This document shows, in pieces, positions 9,273 to 18,647 of a stretch of 64,000 nucleotides of DNA. The position numbers were made by a program, and so were the translations under genes. Source of the stretch: Bradyrhizobium barranii subsp. barranii (GTDB lineage Bacteria > Pseudomonadota > Alphaproteobacteria > Rhizobiales > Xanthobacteraceae); contig NZ_CP086136.1 in the NCBI RefSeq assembly GCF_017565645.3, forward strand, positions 4,757,501-4,821,500. Reading direction: 5' to 3'. Positions within the stretch are counted from its first letter, which is position 1. Each line of letters opens with the position of its first letter. Below the pieces are notes generated by a model, which was not told where the DNA came from, did no database searches, and saw only the letters and a list, made by a program, of their open reading frames with translations.

Positions 9273-10583
9273 ATGACAGCCGTCGCCTCGGAGTCGAAAA
9301 CGCAATCCCCGAAGCCCACAGATCGCTTCGGCAATCCCATCGATCCCATTGTCGGCTTTGCGCGTGGTACCATCATCCGATCCAGTGTCGACGAAGCGCG
9401 TCGCCTTCGGCAGGGACAGGCCGTAGCGGCCGATCGTGTCCGCAAGCTCGGCCCGCATTCCATTGGTGTGTTCACAGGAAATCAGCGAGACTTTCCGCTC
9501 AAGCCGGAGGATCTTACGACACTGTGCGAGGAATGGGTCGGCCCGGGCCTCTTCGCCGAAGACCTCAGAGTGGCAGCTATCACTCACCTCGGTGGTGAGG
9601 ACGGGGATGGCGTCGCTGTATTCAATCGCACCAGCGCGGGAATCATTGCCACCATCGTCGCTCATGCCGCCGGCAGCCCCGTGATTTCGGTCGTCCCTCC
9701 GGGCGGGCGATCGCACGCTTCGGTGATCCGAGGCTGTTCCATCGCCCGGGTGGAACTCGTCGAAATCGGGGGCGATCGCGACTGGCAGGCGGCTCTGACC
9801 AAGGCGAAACCCAACCTCGTCGTCGTCACCACCGTAACGAGCGCCCTCGAGCTTCTGGACGACACCGTGACCTCGGCTGTCGTCAAAGCCACCCACGCGG
9901 TCGGCGCTATTGCGTTCGTGGACGACGCTTATGGCGCCCGTCTGCGTCCTGTGCTCCACGGCGGTAAGCCGGGCCTCGCCCTCGGCGCCGATCTCGCGAT
10001 TACCAATTGCGACAAGGCGGGTCTCGCCGGACCGCGCGCAGGCGTCCTTGCCGGCCGCCCCAATCTTGTCACGGCGGCGTCAGCTAAGGGCGCTGAATTC
10101 GGGATGGAGGCACGGGCGCCGATCGCCGCTGGCGCCATGCGGTCTCTCCTGGCTTTTCGGCCCGAGGACCTGCGGGAGGAGGCTCGCTCCGGACAGGCGC
10201 TCGCTGTCGCACTCGCCGAGAAGCTGGGTCGTGACCTCGTGGTTGTCAGCGATCTCGGACCAATGGTCGACGAGCAAGATGTGCTCGCCGTTGTCCTGCG
10301 GCGCGCCGGCCGTTCCGCCGAAGGCCTCGGGCTCGTTCCCTGCGAGGTCTCCTCTGCGCTCGGCATGGTCCTCCTGCGCGACGCTGGAATCCTCACGGTC
10401 AACACCCACGGACAGCCTGGGGCGCGTGTGTCGCTGCGCCTGAAGCCGACACTCGACGCGATCGGGAGAGTTGGCGGCCAGGATGCCGTCGTCGCCGCCG
10501 TCGATACTGCACTCGATCATCTCGCCTCGCGGATCGACGATGTATCCGCAATCTCACAGCTCGTTCTCGGAGACCAGGCATGA
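9273..10583 (+). CDS. PLP-dependent enzyme, SelA / D-glucosaminate-6-phosphate ammonia-lyase-like
   Basis: A 436-residue fold-type I PLP enzyme. The cofactor aspartate lies in FVDDAYG (about 216-221) and the Schiff-base lysine in NCDKAGLAGPR (about 248). The pattern of a lysine followed by a Gly-Pro-containing loop resembles SelA and DgaE-type proteins rather than classic aminotransferases. An AGGAG lies just upstream; the second ATG (9273) gives better spacing than 9270. Its gene lies between two DUF4392 genes and overlaps the second by 4 bases. Elimination, racemisation or transamination of an amino acid are all possible. Confidence 0.78.
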   Translation: MTAVASESKTQSPKPTDRFGNPIDPIVGFARGTIIRSSVDEARRLRQGQAVAADRVRKLGPHSIGVFTGNQRDFPLKPEDLTTLCEEWVGPGLFAEDLRVAAITHLGGEDGDGVAVFNRTSAGIIATIVAHAAGSPVISVVPPGGRSHASVIRGCSIARVELVEIGGDRDWQAALTKAKPNLVVVTTVTSALELLDDTVTSAVVKATHAVGAIAFVDDAYGARLRPVLHGGKPGLALGADLAITNCDKAGLAGPRAGVLAGRPNLVTAASAKGAEFGMEARAPIAAGAMRSLLAFRPEDLREEARSGQALAVALAEKLGRDLVVVSDLGPMVDEQDVLAVVLRRAGRSAEGLGLVPCEVSSALGMVLLRDAGILTVNTHGQPGARVSLRLKPTLDAIGRVGGQDAVVAAVDTALDHLASRIDDVSAISQLVLGDQA

Positions 10584-11596
10584 GCAACGCCAACACTGCC
10601 TTTGCGGGCATGGATGACCGGCTCGACCGACTGGTCAATCTCGATCTCGGGGGCCGAGGCGTCGAACATCTTTACGAGGCGGCTCGCGCGCGGCAAGGCG
10701 GTGCCCTGTGCGGCGCGGCCGCCGAGGCGCTCGCCGCTATCCCGGTGGGGGCGACGGTCGTGGTGACGACGGGCTCCGTCTCGCGGGCCTGGATTTCGCC
10801 CACTATCGGCGAGAACGACGGGCCTGCCGGCGCCGCCGCGGTCGTGCGAGCGCTTGCCCTATCCAAGCGAGCGACCTGTGTCGTTGTCGCGGAGGAGACC
10901 CTGCTCGACGGCACCGCCAAGATCCTTACCAGCGCCGGCCTGTCGGTGCTCCCCTACGAGCAGGCGCGGATTGCGAGCGGCGACGGAAGCCTCGCGGTCG
11001 CCAGCACGCGCTCCTTTCCCGTGACGGACGCCGAGGCGAAGGCCGCCTCCGCCGCCTTGCTCGATGAATTCAAGCCTGCCTTGGTCTTCTCAACGGAGCG
11101 GGTCGGCCGTAACGCCGACGGCATCTATTGCTCGATGCGCGGTATCGACTACGGCATGGGGCGGGCCCGGATTGACTACTTGTTCGACGAGGCGCTCGCC
11201 CGCGGGATTCCTAGCGTCTGCGTGGGCGACGGGGGCAATGAGATAGGCATGGGGGTCGTCGCCGACGCCGTGCGGCGCCATGTGAAGTTCGGCGACGCGC
11301 GGCCGGAAGGCGGTGCCGGCATCGGAGCGGTGACTGGCACCGATGTCCTAGTCACCGCAGCCTGCTCGAACTGGGGTTGCTACGCCATCCTGGGGGCGCT
11401 TGCGGCCCGTCTGAAGAGGCCCGACCTCCTCCATGCGCCAAAAATGGAAGAACACCTGCTGCGTCGCGGTGTCGACATCGGCTTGATCAACTCGGTCGGC
11501 AACGTCGTCGATGCTGACGTCGATGGGATTCCTCTCCAGACGCATGTCGCGATGACCGACTTGATCTCCGCGGTCGTTCGACCAGCGTTGCGCTGA
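10580..11596 (+). CDS. DUF4392 / D-glutamate cyclase-like protein, copy B
   Basis: A 338-residue paralogue of the protein at 8017-9063. It keeps the ENDGPAGA motif (about 78-85) and the [12 protein letters not shown] motif (about 214-225), but the middle motif reads [11 protein letters not shown] instead of VELDGPNPDG, so the pocket probably differs. The ATG overlaps the stop of the PLP enzyme gene (ATGA), indicating translational coupling. Having both copies intact in one operon suggests two successive or stereospecific steps, or a heteromer. The family function is known only from a few members. Confidence 0.8.
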   Translation: MSNANTAFAGMDDRLDRLVNLDLGGRGVEHLYEAARARQGGALCGAAAEALAAIPVGATVVVTTGSVSRAWISPTIGENDGPAGAAAVVRALALSKRATCVVVAEETLLDGTAKILTSAGLSVLPYEQARIASGDGSLAVASTRSFPVTDAEAKAASAALLDEFKPALVFSTERVGRNADGIYCSMRGIDYGMGRARIDYLFDEALARGIPSVCVGDGGNEIGMGVVADAVRRHVKFGDARPEGGAGIGAVTGTDVLVTAACSNWGCYAILGALAARLKRPDLLHAPKMEEHLLRRGVDIGLINSVGNVVDADVDGIPLQTHVAMTDLISAVVRPALR

Positions 11597-11613
11597 AAAC
11601 AGAGAGGCGCCCA

Positions 11614-12363
11614 GTGTCAACCGAACCGATTGCACCCTTCCTCGATCTGCGTGGCATACGCGTTTCGTACGGATCAAACGAGGTTCTGAAGGGCGTCGAT
11701 CTCTCGGTTCGTCAAGGCGAGGTCGTCGTCATCATTGGCCCGAGCGGCAGCGGCAAGAGCTCGCTCCTGCGAACGGTTAACATGCTTCAGCCGGTCGTCG
11801 GCGGTGAGATCGTGCTGGAAGGCCAGGACTTGCTCTCCGGCAAGCAGGACGTGAATAAGGTCCGCCAGCGCGTGGGAATGGTGTTCCAGCACTACAACCT
11901 GTTTCCGCATCTCACCGTTTTGAAGAATCTCACCTTGGTTCCGCGTCGCGTTTTGAAGGAGCCGACTGCGGAATCGGAAGCTCGCGCCCGAGAGTTGCTC
12001 GCGAAGGTCGGTTTGGCAGACAAGGAGAGCAGTTATCCCGACCAGCTTTCGGGAGGCCAGCAGCAGCGTGTCGCGATTGCCCGAGCCCTAATGATGCGTC
12101 CTCACGTGATGTTGTTCGATGAGGTCACATCGGCGCTCGATCCTCAGCTCGTACGCGAGGTCTTGAACGTCATGAAGGATCTCGCGCGCTCCGGCATGAC
12201 TATGCTCGTCGTGACGCACGAAATGAGTTTCGCGCGAGAGGTCGGCGACACACTCGTATTTATGGCCGACGGTGTGGTCGTTGAGAAAGGGCATCCGGCC
12301 GACGTCCTCGATCGACCAGGTCACGACCGCACGCGCCAGTTCCTGTCGCACACTGACGTCTGA
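11614..12363 (+). CDS. Second polar amino acid ABC transporter, ATP-binding protein
   Basis: A 249-residue GlnQ-type ATPase with Walker [10 protein letters not shown] (about 42-50), signature LSGGQQQR (145-152) and [10 protein letters not shown] (about 167-176). Translation starts at a GTG 17 bases after copy B of DUF4392; GAGAGG lies upstream. Unlike the minus-strand system, the ATPase gene comes first, ahead of the binding protein and the two permeases. Confidence 0.93.
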   Translation: MSTEPIAPFLDLRGIRVSYGSNEVLKGVDLSVRQGEVVVIIGPSGSGKSSLLRTVNMLQPVVGGEIVLEGQDLLSGKQDVNKVRQRVGMVFQHYNLFPHLTVLKNLTLVPRRVLKEPTAESEARARELLAKVGLADKESSYPDQLSGGQQQRVAIARALMMRPHVMLFDEVTSALDPQLVREVLNVMKDLARSGMTMLVVTHEMSFAREVGDTLVFMADGVVVEKGHPADVLDRPGHDRTRQFLSHTDV

Positions 12364-12407
12364 CCTACTTTTTTCGCCATACCAAGATCAACAGGAAGGT
12401 TGAGATT

Positions 12408-13283
12408 ATGAACATGCTGAAATGCCTAGCCGCGATCGCGGCCCTGTCATTTTCGATAGTGGCGTTGCCGGCCATCGCGCAGTCGAAGGTGGACGTGCCG
12501 CTGCCCACGGACCTCGCCACGCCAAAGGTGCTGACGATCGGCATCAATTGCCAGTATCCGCCCGCCGGCTATGTCGGGCTCGATGGAAAGCCTGCCGGCT
12601 TTGAGTATGGGCTCGTCAAGCGCATCGCCGAATTTGCCTTCGGCACCGAAGCCGGTCTCCAGACCCAATGTATGAATGACAGCAACCGTATCCCGTTCTT
12701 GCAGTCCAGCAAGGTCGACCTCGTGCTCGCGTCGCTTGCCAGAACTCCGGCGCGCGCCGAGCAAATCGACTTCTCGGATCCGATCTGGTTGAGCAATCTC
12801 CAGCTTGTTGTGAAGAAGGATTCTCCCATCAACAACTACGCCGACCTCGCCGGTCGCACGGTCGTGACGCCGACAGGGAGCACCTACCAGACCTGGTTAC
12901 AGAAGTGTCATCCGAAGGCGAACCTGATCACGGCCCAAAGCCCGGCCGATTCCTCCACGATGCTGATCCAGGGGCGTGCTGACGCCTTCGCCTATATCGA
13001 CGTCTACGACTACAACTTCGTGCAGAACAACAAAAACTTCAAAGTCGTTGGCGAGCTCGCTTCACCTGCGATCCAGGGTATTGGCGTCAAGAAGGGCAAT
13101 GCGGCCATGCTTGCCTGGATCAACGCAGTGATCGCCAAGATGCGCGAAGAAGATGCCTTCTACAAAGCCTTCGCCGAAGAAGTCAAGGATCCGACGATGG
13201 TCGCGAAGTATCGCAATGTCGTCCCGGGGCCGAAGGTCAAGCTCGACTATGCCGGCGTCGATCCCATGGAGTGCAAATCTTGA
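12408..13283 (+). CDS. Second polar amino acid ABC transporter, periplasmic binding protein
   Basis: A 291-residue SBP family 3 precursor. A typical signal peptide ends near PAIAQ (about residue 25). The mature part contains LTIGINCQYPPAGYVGLDGK, GFEYGLVKRIAEFAFG and the VDLVLASLARTPARAEQIDF section typical of amino acid binders. It has an extra cysteine pair candidate (Cys in INCQ and in TQCMND). An AGGAAGG motif lies upstream of the ATG. The ligand may be related to that of the minus-strand system, but the two binding proteins are clearly different in sequence. Confidence 0.9.
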   Translation: MNMLKCLAAIAALSFSIVALPAIAQSKVDVPLPTDLATPKVLTIGINCQYPPAGYVGLDGKPAGFEYGLVKRIAEFAFGTEAGLQTQCMNDSNRIPFLQSSKVDLVLASLARTPARAEQIDFSDPIWLSNLQLVVKKDSPINNYADLAGRTVVTPTGSTYQTWLQKCHPKANLITAQSPADSSTMLIQGRADAFAYIDVYDYNFVQNNKNFKVVGELASPAIQGIGVKKGNAAMLAWINAVIAKMREEDAFYKAFAEEVKDPTMVAKYRNVVPGPKVKLDYAGVDPMECKS

Positions 13284-13336
13284 GGGTCCCGGCAGCGCGA
13301 TAGCGTCCCAATTCGGCTTGAGCGGAGGTGCGGATC

Positions 13337-13999
13337 GTGCAGAACGATCTCATGAAAGAGGTAACTGAGCTGCTGGCGGGGCTCGGCAACAGCCTCCTCA
13401 TCAGCGCGATCGGCATCGCGCTCGGAATTGGGATCGGGCTCGTGCTCGGGGCAATACGCTATGCACGGATCCCCATCACCAACATTGCAATCGTTGGATT
13501 CGTAAATGCATTCCGCTGCACGCCGCTCCTCGTACAGATATTCCTCCTGTTCTACGCGCTACCCGACATAGGCATCCGTCTGACGCCATTCGAAACTTCC
13601 TGGCTAGCGCTCGCATTGTGGGGCGGTGCTTATCAAACGGAGGTCTTCAGGGCCGCATTCGAAGCTGTGCCGAAAGGCGAAGTGACGGCAGCTCGCGCTC
13701 TCGGCTTGCCGGCGTTCCAGACCTTTCTTGACGTCACACTCCCGATCGCGTTGCGCATGGCGATCACCGGAACAACGACCACGGCGATCACGCAGTTCAG
13801 ATCGTCCTCCTTCATGATCGTCGTCGGCTATCAGGAATTGACTTATGTCGCCAACCGGATCGTGTCGGATACGTTTAAAGTGTTTGAGACCTTCGGCATC
13901 GCTTGTCTCATGTACCTGCTGGTGTGCAGCATTCTCAGCGCTTTGTCTCGTACGTTCGAGCGCAGGCTCGCGATTCCGGGGCTGGGAGTAGTTAAATGA
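13337..13999 (+). CDS. Second polar amino acid ABC transporter, permease 1
   Basis: A 220-residue HEQRo-family permease with the coupling loop AARALGLPAFQTFLDVTLPI at about residues 118-137. A GTG at 13337 sits eight bases after GGAGG and is my preferred start. A GTG at 13328 overlaps that ribosome binding site and an ATG at 13352 lies further in. Its stop overlaps the ATG of permease 2 by 4 bases. Confidence 0.9.
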   Translation: MQNDLMKEVTELLAGLGNSLLISAIGIALGIGIGLVLGAIRYARIPITNIAIVGFVNAFRCTPLLVQIFLLFYALPDIGIRLTPFETSWLALALWGGAYQTEVFRAAFEAVPKGEVTAARALGLPAFQTFLDVTLPIALRMAITGTTTTAITQFRSSSFMIVVGYQELTYVANRIVSDTFKVFETFGIACLMYLLVCSILSALSRTFERRLAIPGLGVVK

Positions 14000-14658
14000 A
14001 CAACTGGGTTTGGCCTGTCACCCTTTACCTTGGTAAGGGCCTTTTGGTCACTTTGTGGATCTCGCTGCTCACCGTCATTTTGGCGACAATGCTTGGTCTC
14101 CTGATCGCGGCGCTGTCGCAAAGCACGCTCACGTTCGCGCGCTTTGTCGGACGGCTTTACGTCGAGTTGTTCCGCGGCGTGCCGTCGCTTATGATACTCC
14201 TCTTCGTGTTCTTTGCCCTTCCGCAAATTGGTCTCCGCACGGGCCCACTCACTGCCGCAATAATCGGATTGGGGCTCTGGGGCGGGGCGAACATCGGTGA
14301 GGTCTTTCGAGGCGCCTTGGATTCAATTCCACATCGCCAAGAGCAGGGCGCCCGAGCGCTTGGCTTGAGCGCAACGGAAGCGCTTGTGTTCGTCATTTTG
14401 CCACAAGCATTTCGGCGTGCGTTGCCGCCCTACGTCGGGCAGCTCACTGTTCTCGTCCAGGCGAGTGCACTGACGTCCGTTGTCGGCGTGTCGGATCTCT
14501 TGGGATCGGCGCGTCAAATGATAGAAAGACTAGCGTATGTCGGAACCGGAGACTCACACGCCATCGAGATCTATCTGGGTGTGCTGAGCATATTCTTTGT
14601 GATCTGCTACTCGTTGACCGGGCTGGCCAGTATGATCGAACGCCGTCTTCGAGTCTGA
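13996..14658 (+). CDS. Second polar amino acid ABC transporter, permease 2
   Basis: A 220-residue integral membrane subunit. The RLYVELFRGVPSLMILLFVF stretch and the GARALGLSATEALVFVILPQ coupling loop are typical of amino acid permeases. It overlaps permease 1 (ATGA) and ends the transporter operon. The 219 bases that follow, up to the dehydrogenase gene, have no clear terminator. Confidence 0.92.
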   Translation: MNNWVWPVTLYLGKGLLVTLWISLLTVILATMLGLLIAALSQSTLTFARFVGRLYVELFRGVPSLMILLFVFFALPQIGLRTGPLTAAIIGLGLWGGANIGEVFRGALDSIPHRQEQGARALGLSATEALVFVILPQAFRRALPPYVGQLTVLVQASALTSVVGVSDLLGSARQMIERLAYVGTGDSHAIEIYLGVLSIFFVICYSLTGLASMIERRLRV

Positions 14659-14877
14659 AAACAATTCCTAGTCGATCGAAACCTTCGAGGGAAAGGCAAT
14701 TGCCCCGTTTTGGCGAGACCCGATCGACTCCATCGAGGGCTTTGCGCGGAGACGTGTTCTAGTTCAAGCAAAGCCCAAACTACACCGAGAGCGCGCCCAT
14801 ACCCGTCAGATCATCGCCTAAAAAGCAGCCGTGCGGACGACCATCGACCGTCAACGCTAACTTACAAGGATTGTGCA

Positions 14878-16137
14878 ATGAGCATCTACAGCGGACCGGT
14901 GTTCGCAATGGCGCAGGAGCAGTTTAATCTTGTCGCAGACTACATCGGAATCGAATCGGAACATCGTGACCGGTTGCTATACCCGAAGCGCGCGATCAGC
15001 GTGTCGATACCGCTGCACACAGACGATGGGCGAACAAAAGTGTTCCAAGGGTATCGTGTTCAGCATCATCTTACTTTGGGACCGACAAAGGGCGGTACTC
15101 GATTCTCGCCGCAGTTAGATGTTGGCGAAGTCGCTGCCTTAGCGATTTGGATGAGTTGGAAATGCGCATTGTCGGGGTTGCCTTATGGTGGCGCTAAGGG
15201 CGGAGTTGCCTGCGATCCCAATAGCCTCTCCGCGCGCGAACTCGAGGCGATAAGCCGCCGCTACATGCAAGAGATGATTCCTTTCGTAGGACCGAATACG
15301 GATGTCATGGCGCCCGACATGGGGACGAATGAACAAGTCATGGCCTGGTTCATGGACACGTACTCCATGTACAAGGGGCACGCGATCAATGAGATAGTAA
15401 CCGGGAAGCCCGTCGCGATTGGCGGCACTGCGGGACGGCGGGAGGCGACTGGACGGGGTGTTGCGCATCTCGTCAAACGCGCGCTGGAGTCAATTCAGCT
15501 CGATTCGTCCAGATCGACAGCGATCGTTCAAGGGTTTGGCAACGTAGGAAGTATCTCGGCGTATATTTTGGCCCGAGAGATGGGCGTGAGAATTGTAGGT
15601 CTGAGCGATCACACGGCTGCCTACTACGATCCCGCTGGACTACCGGTAGATGCGATTGAGCGCTACGTCGGTCAGAAGCGGTATTTGGCTGGCTGGTCCA
15701 ACGAGTCGGCCATTGATCCTTCGGAGCTTTTGACCCGCGAATGTGACATTTTGATCCCCGCCGCCACCGAACAGGTCATTACAGCCACAAATGCTTCGGA
15801 GCTTTCGTGTCGGATTCTAGCCGAGGGAGCAAATGGTCCGACAACGCCAGATGCCGACGCGATTATCGAAGAACGAGGCGATATCTTTGTATTGCCGGAT
15901 ATCCTCTGCAACTCCGGCGGAGTGATCGTTTCCTATTTTGAGTGGGTTCAAGACCTGCAGCGGCTCTTCTGGACCGAGAAAGAAGTGAATGATCGATTGA
16001 AAGACATCCTAAATGTGACTTTCGATCGGGTCATTCGCCGCGCCCGCAAAGATGCCATTTCCCACCGCATGGCTGCAATGGCGATAGGGATTGAAAAGGT
16101 TCGTGAAGGGAAAAAGCTGCGTGGATTGTTTCCTTAA
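14878..16137 (+). CDS. Glu/Leu/Phe/Val-type NAD(P) dehydrogenase (glutamate dehydrogenase-like)
   Basis: A 419-residue amino acid dehydrogenase catalysing reversible oxidative deamination to a 2-oxo acid and ammonium. Substrate-binding and catalytic lysines are in GPTKGGTRF (about 71), WKCALSG (about 95) and GGAKGG (about 107). Asp in VMAPDMGT lies near 147, and the nucleotide motif GFGNVG at about 219-224. The ATG at 14878 follows AAGGA; the in-frame extension to 14710 has no family-like content. Base use is lower in GC than the upstream operon. Its position behind the transporters suggests it handles the 2-amino acid product of the pathway. Confidence 0.92.
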   Translation: MSIYSGPVFAMAQEQFNLVADYIGIESEHRDRLLYPKRAISVSIPLHTDDGRTKVFQGYRVQHHLTLGPTKGGTRFSPQLDVGEVAALAIWMSWKCALSGLPYGGAKGGVACDPNSLSARELEAISRRYMQEMIPFVGPNTDVMAPDMGTNEQVMAWFMDTYSMYKGHAINEIVTGKPVAIGGTAGRREATGRGVAHLVKRALESIQLDSSRSTAIVQGFGNVGSISAYILAREMGVRIVGLSDHTAAYYDPAGLPVDAIERYVGQKRYLAGWSNESAIDPSELLTRECDILIPAATEQVITATNASELSCRILAEGANGPTTPDADAIIEERGDIFVLPDILCNSGGVIVSYFEWVQDLQRLFWTEKEVNDRLKDILNVTFDRVIRRARKDAISHRMAAMAIGIEKVREGKKLRGLFP

Positions 16138-16463
16138 TTGAGCTTGGCGTGGTCATCCAACCCGCTGAAGCCGAGACGGTGAAAAGTTCAACATGACGGT
16201 AACAAGGTCGTGCAAGCGACCCATGATCTTACGGTAGGCCGTGCTGAGCATGGGTGAATTCGATGCGGGCAATCTTCGTTGCGGATGCGGGAGGACCCCC
16301 CTGTCAAGATGTGTTGACCAATGTTCCCAGTTCCTCCCTGACTGGGCCACCGCGTGAGCGGTGGCCCTTCTTTTTGTTGAGCTAGCAAATCTTAGCTTCG
16401 CCGTCGTCGCAAGGTGACGTCGCCGTTCGCTAATAAAGATGCATTCGACCCCAGTTTCGAAGC
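16138..16463. other. Intergenic region without a clear gene
   Basis: This 326-base gap contains a strong terminator (16344-16376). Just before it, a frame reading VDQCSQFLPDWATA and a stop ends inside the hairpin and may be a fragment of an old gene. I see no complete coding sequence. The region upstream of 16464 is A/T-richer and probably holds the promoter of the DUF3422 gene. Confidence 0.4.
16344..16376 (+). terminator. Rho-independent terminator
   Basis: A ten-base perfect stem GGGCCACCGC / GCGGTGGCCC with a GTGA loop is followed by TTCTTTTTG. It lies 200 bases after the dehydrogenase stop and probably ends that transcript. Confidence 0.85.
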
Positions 16464-17717
16464 ATGCGTGAGTTGGACATTATGGACTTGAATTTCTCGC
16501 ATCCCTTGCGTGCGGAGCTTCACAATGAACTCCACGCACGACCATCCTTGTATTTCGAGGGTGATACAGACGTCTGGCATGTCGCCATAGTAGACGACAA
16601 CCGTCAGCCCTGTGTACCGAGTTGCCTCTCATCCCTTGAGGGATTGTCGATCACGCAGCAAGGGAAGCACGGGATCGCACGCTATATGGACGGGCGCATT
16701 AAGTGGGAGTTGCACGCTGAGTTTCTTACGTTGACCTTTGTCACTGCCCCCTCGGAACAATCGGCGGTGCCACCGGAGTCATTTCTCAAGCTGTGCGCTC
16801 TTGTTGAAGGACAGACAATTGCGGCGATTCATGTGCGCGTTCGCGATGAAAAGTGCGGCAAGCGAACTGATGAGCCAAACGTCGATTGTGTGGCCTCCGA
16901 AGTCGGGGGTGGCGACGCGGAAGTGCACTCTAACTTCCGCCTCGACCAGAATGGCTTTGTTGAGATGATCCTCTTCAATAAGAGTCTGAATGCATATCGA
17001 ACCGGTCGGATGGTTCGCCGCCTTCTCGAGATTGAAACGTATAGAATGATGGCGTTGTTGGCCATGCCAGTGGCGCGTCGGACTCTCCTAGAGCTTGCCG
17101 GATACGATCGTCGGTTGAGCCGTCTGATTGCACACATGCAGAGTGCTACAAAAGTCGACAAAGCGTTGCTGTCGGAAGTAACCAGCCTTTCATCCGACGT
17201 CCTCAACTTTTCTGCGACGGCGCGCAAACGATTCGGAGCGGCCAGAGCATATGCCGAAATTGTCGCAAGCAGGATCGAGGAGATTCGGGAGGGGCGCGTC
17301 GAACAGCGACAAAGAATTGGAACGTTCATAGGGAGGCGCTTCCAACCAGCGATTCGTACCTGCCATGCCGCCGAAAGGCGCTTGGACGAGTTGTCGGAGC
17401 GGGTCCGTTTGGCAGGAGATCTCTTGCGCACTACCGTCCAGGTGCAACTGGAGGACCAGAACGCGTCTCTTTTGGCTGCGATGGGGGAGCGCGCGAAAGC
17501 CGCGCTGCACATCCAGCAGGCGGTAGAAGGGTTTTCGGTGATAGCGATCACCTACTACGTTATCGGCCTTGTAAAGAACGTTCTAGAAAGTGTTTCTGAG
17601 CTGGGGGTTAATACGCATTTTGCGAAATCTCTATTGCTCTTGGCAATCCCGCTTGTTCTCTTTGCCGTCTGGCGGAGCATTCAGCACATCCGCGGATCCC
17701 ATCCGTCGCTTAGTTGA
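16464..17717 (+). CDS. DUF3422 family membrane-anchored protein
   Basis: A 417-residue protein of unknown function. The N-terminus has the family pattern HPLRAELHNELHARPS (about 12-27), followed by KWELHAEFLTLTF (about 79-91). Helical, charge-rich segments fill residues 190-345, and two C-terminal membrane helices lie near 357-378 and 388-405, so the bulk is likely cytoplasmic. Starts at 16464 or the internal ATG at 16482 are both possible. DUF3422 genes are sometimes found with dehydrogenases and transporters in Proteobacteria, but no activity is established. Confidence 0.82.
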   Translation: MRELDIMDLNFSHPLRAELHNELHARPSLYFEGDTDVWHVAIVDDNRQPCVPSCLSSLEGLSITQQGKHGIARYMDGRIKWELHAEFLTLTFVTAPSEQSAVPPESFLKLCALVEGQTIAAIHVRVRDEKCGKRTDEPNVDCVASEVGGGDAEVHSNFRLDQNGFVEMILFNKSLNAYRTGRMVRRLLEIETYRMMALLAMPVARRTLLELAGYDRRLSRLIAHMQSATKVDKALLSEVTSLSSDVLNFSATARKRFGAARAYAEIVASRIEEIREGRVEQRQRIGTFIGRRFQPAIRTCHAAERRLDELSERVRLAGDLLRTTVQVQLEDQNASLLAAMGERAKAALHIQQAVEGFSVIAITYYVIGLVKNVLESVSELGVNTHFAKSLLLLAIPLVLFAVWRSIQHIRGSHPSLS

Positions 17718-17849
17718 ATCCGTAACGTAACGCTGCGGCAATCGCCAGTGCACCAACTCGGGTGTTCGCGACCCGCCGGTGAGCCGACTCGCAAGTTATC
17801 TTGCGTCGCCGCAAGGGGCGGGTTTCCGTCGGTGAGAGATGAGAATCGT

Positions 17850-18647
17850 ATGGTAAAGCCACCGAAATCTGACGGACCTCTCGACCGCGCATTCGCGATC
17901 GTTGGCCATGTCGCCAATCAGACGAAGGCCATTTCGGTTGCGGAGATTGCGAACGCGCTTTCGTTGCCTCTTCCGACCGCGCACCGGCTGGTCGGAAACT
18001 TGGAAGAACGCGGGCTACTTCAGAAGGCGCTTGGATCTAAGCGCTACGTGGTCGGCAATCAGTTGGTCACGCTGTCCGCCAAAGTGATCGGCGCAGCCTT
18101 TCGAACGGCGAGCCGCCACGCCGTGTTGCGCACCGTTGCGGGCGAAATCGGCGAGCAATGTGAAATCGGGGTCGTGCGCGACAACGTCGTCACCTATGTC
18201 GACAGCGTGCGCGTATCCCAGCCGCAAGGCCTTCAATTCAATCCGGGCGAAGCCGCTCCACTTCACTGCACGTCGACGGGAAAAATCTACATGAGCCGCT
18301 TACCCGCGAGAGCGCGTGAGAAATTGTGTCGTTCACTCGCTCTGACTAAGTACACGGAGAACACTATCGTTGATTGCGATACGTTTCTGACGGTTCTTGA
18401 GGAGACCCGCCGTCGCGGCTGGGCTAAGACGAATGAGGAGTACGTGAAGGGCGTTGTCGGTTGCGCCGTGCCCATCGTTTCGCCGGATCGCGAGCTGATC
18501 GCTTGCCTTGGTGTATCCGTCCCCGTGGCACGGGTCAGTTTCGCTGAATTAGACCGGTTCATTCCCCCGCTGCAAAAGGCCGCCGCCCTCCTATCGGAAA
18601 CTATCCTTCAGACCGACAGCGAGGACGAAACGCTAAAGGACGCTTGA
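17850..18647 (+). CDS. IclR-family transcriptional regulator
   Basis: A 265-residue regulator. The winged HTH reads ISVAEIANALSLPLPTAHRL at about residues 25-44. The IclR effector domain follows from about 80, with the HCTSTGKIYMSRLP motif near 140-153 and the cysteine-containing VVGCAVPIVSPDRELIACLG near 200-219. I chose the ATG at 17850, preceded by GAGAGATGAG; the frame extension to 17748 has no domain. It probably responds to a small organic acid from the pathway encoded upstream, a common role of IclR proteins, but this is inference. Confidence 0.9.
   Translation: MVKPPKSDGPLDRAFAIVGHVANQTKAISVAEIANALSLPLPTAHRLVGNLEERGLLQKALGSKRYVVGNQLVTLSAKVIGAAFRTASRHAVLRTVAGEIGEQCEIGVVRDNVVTYVDSVRVSQPQGLQFNPGEAAPLHCTSTGKIYMSRLPARAREKLCRSLALTKYTENTIVDCDTFLTVLEETRRRGWAKTNEEYVKGVVGCAVPIVSPDRELIACLGVSVPVARVSFAELDRFIPPLQKAAALLSETILQTDSEDETLKDA

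Noticed and set aside
16153..16350. A possible transposase remnant in the gap after the dehydrogenase gene.
   Set aside because: Only a short C-terminal-like frame ending in the terminator was seen; no inverted repeats or transposase motif support an insertion sequence.
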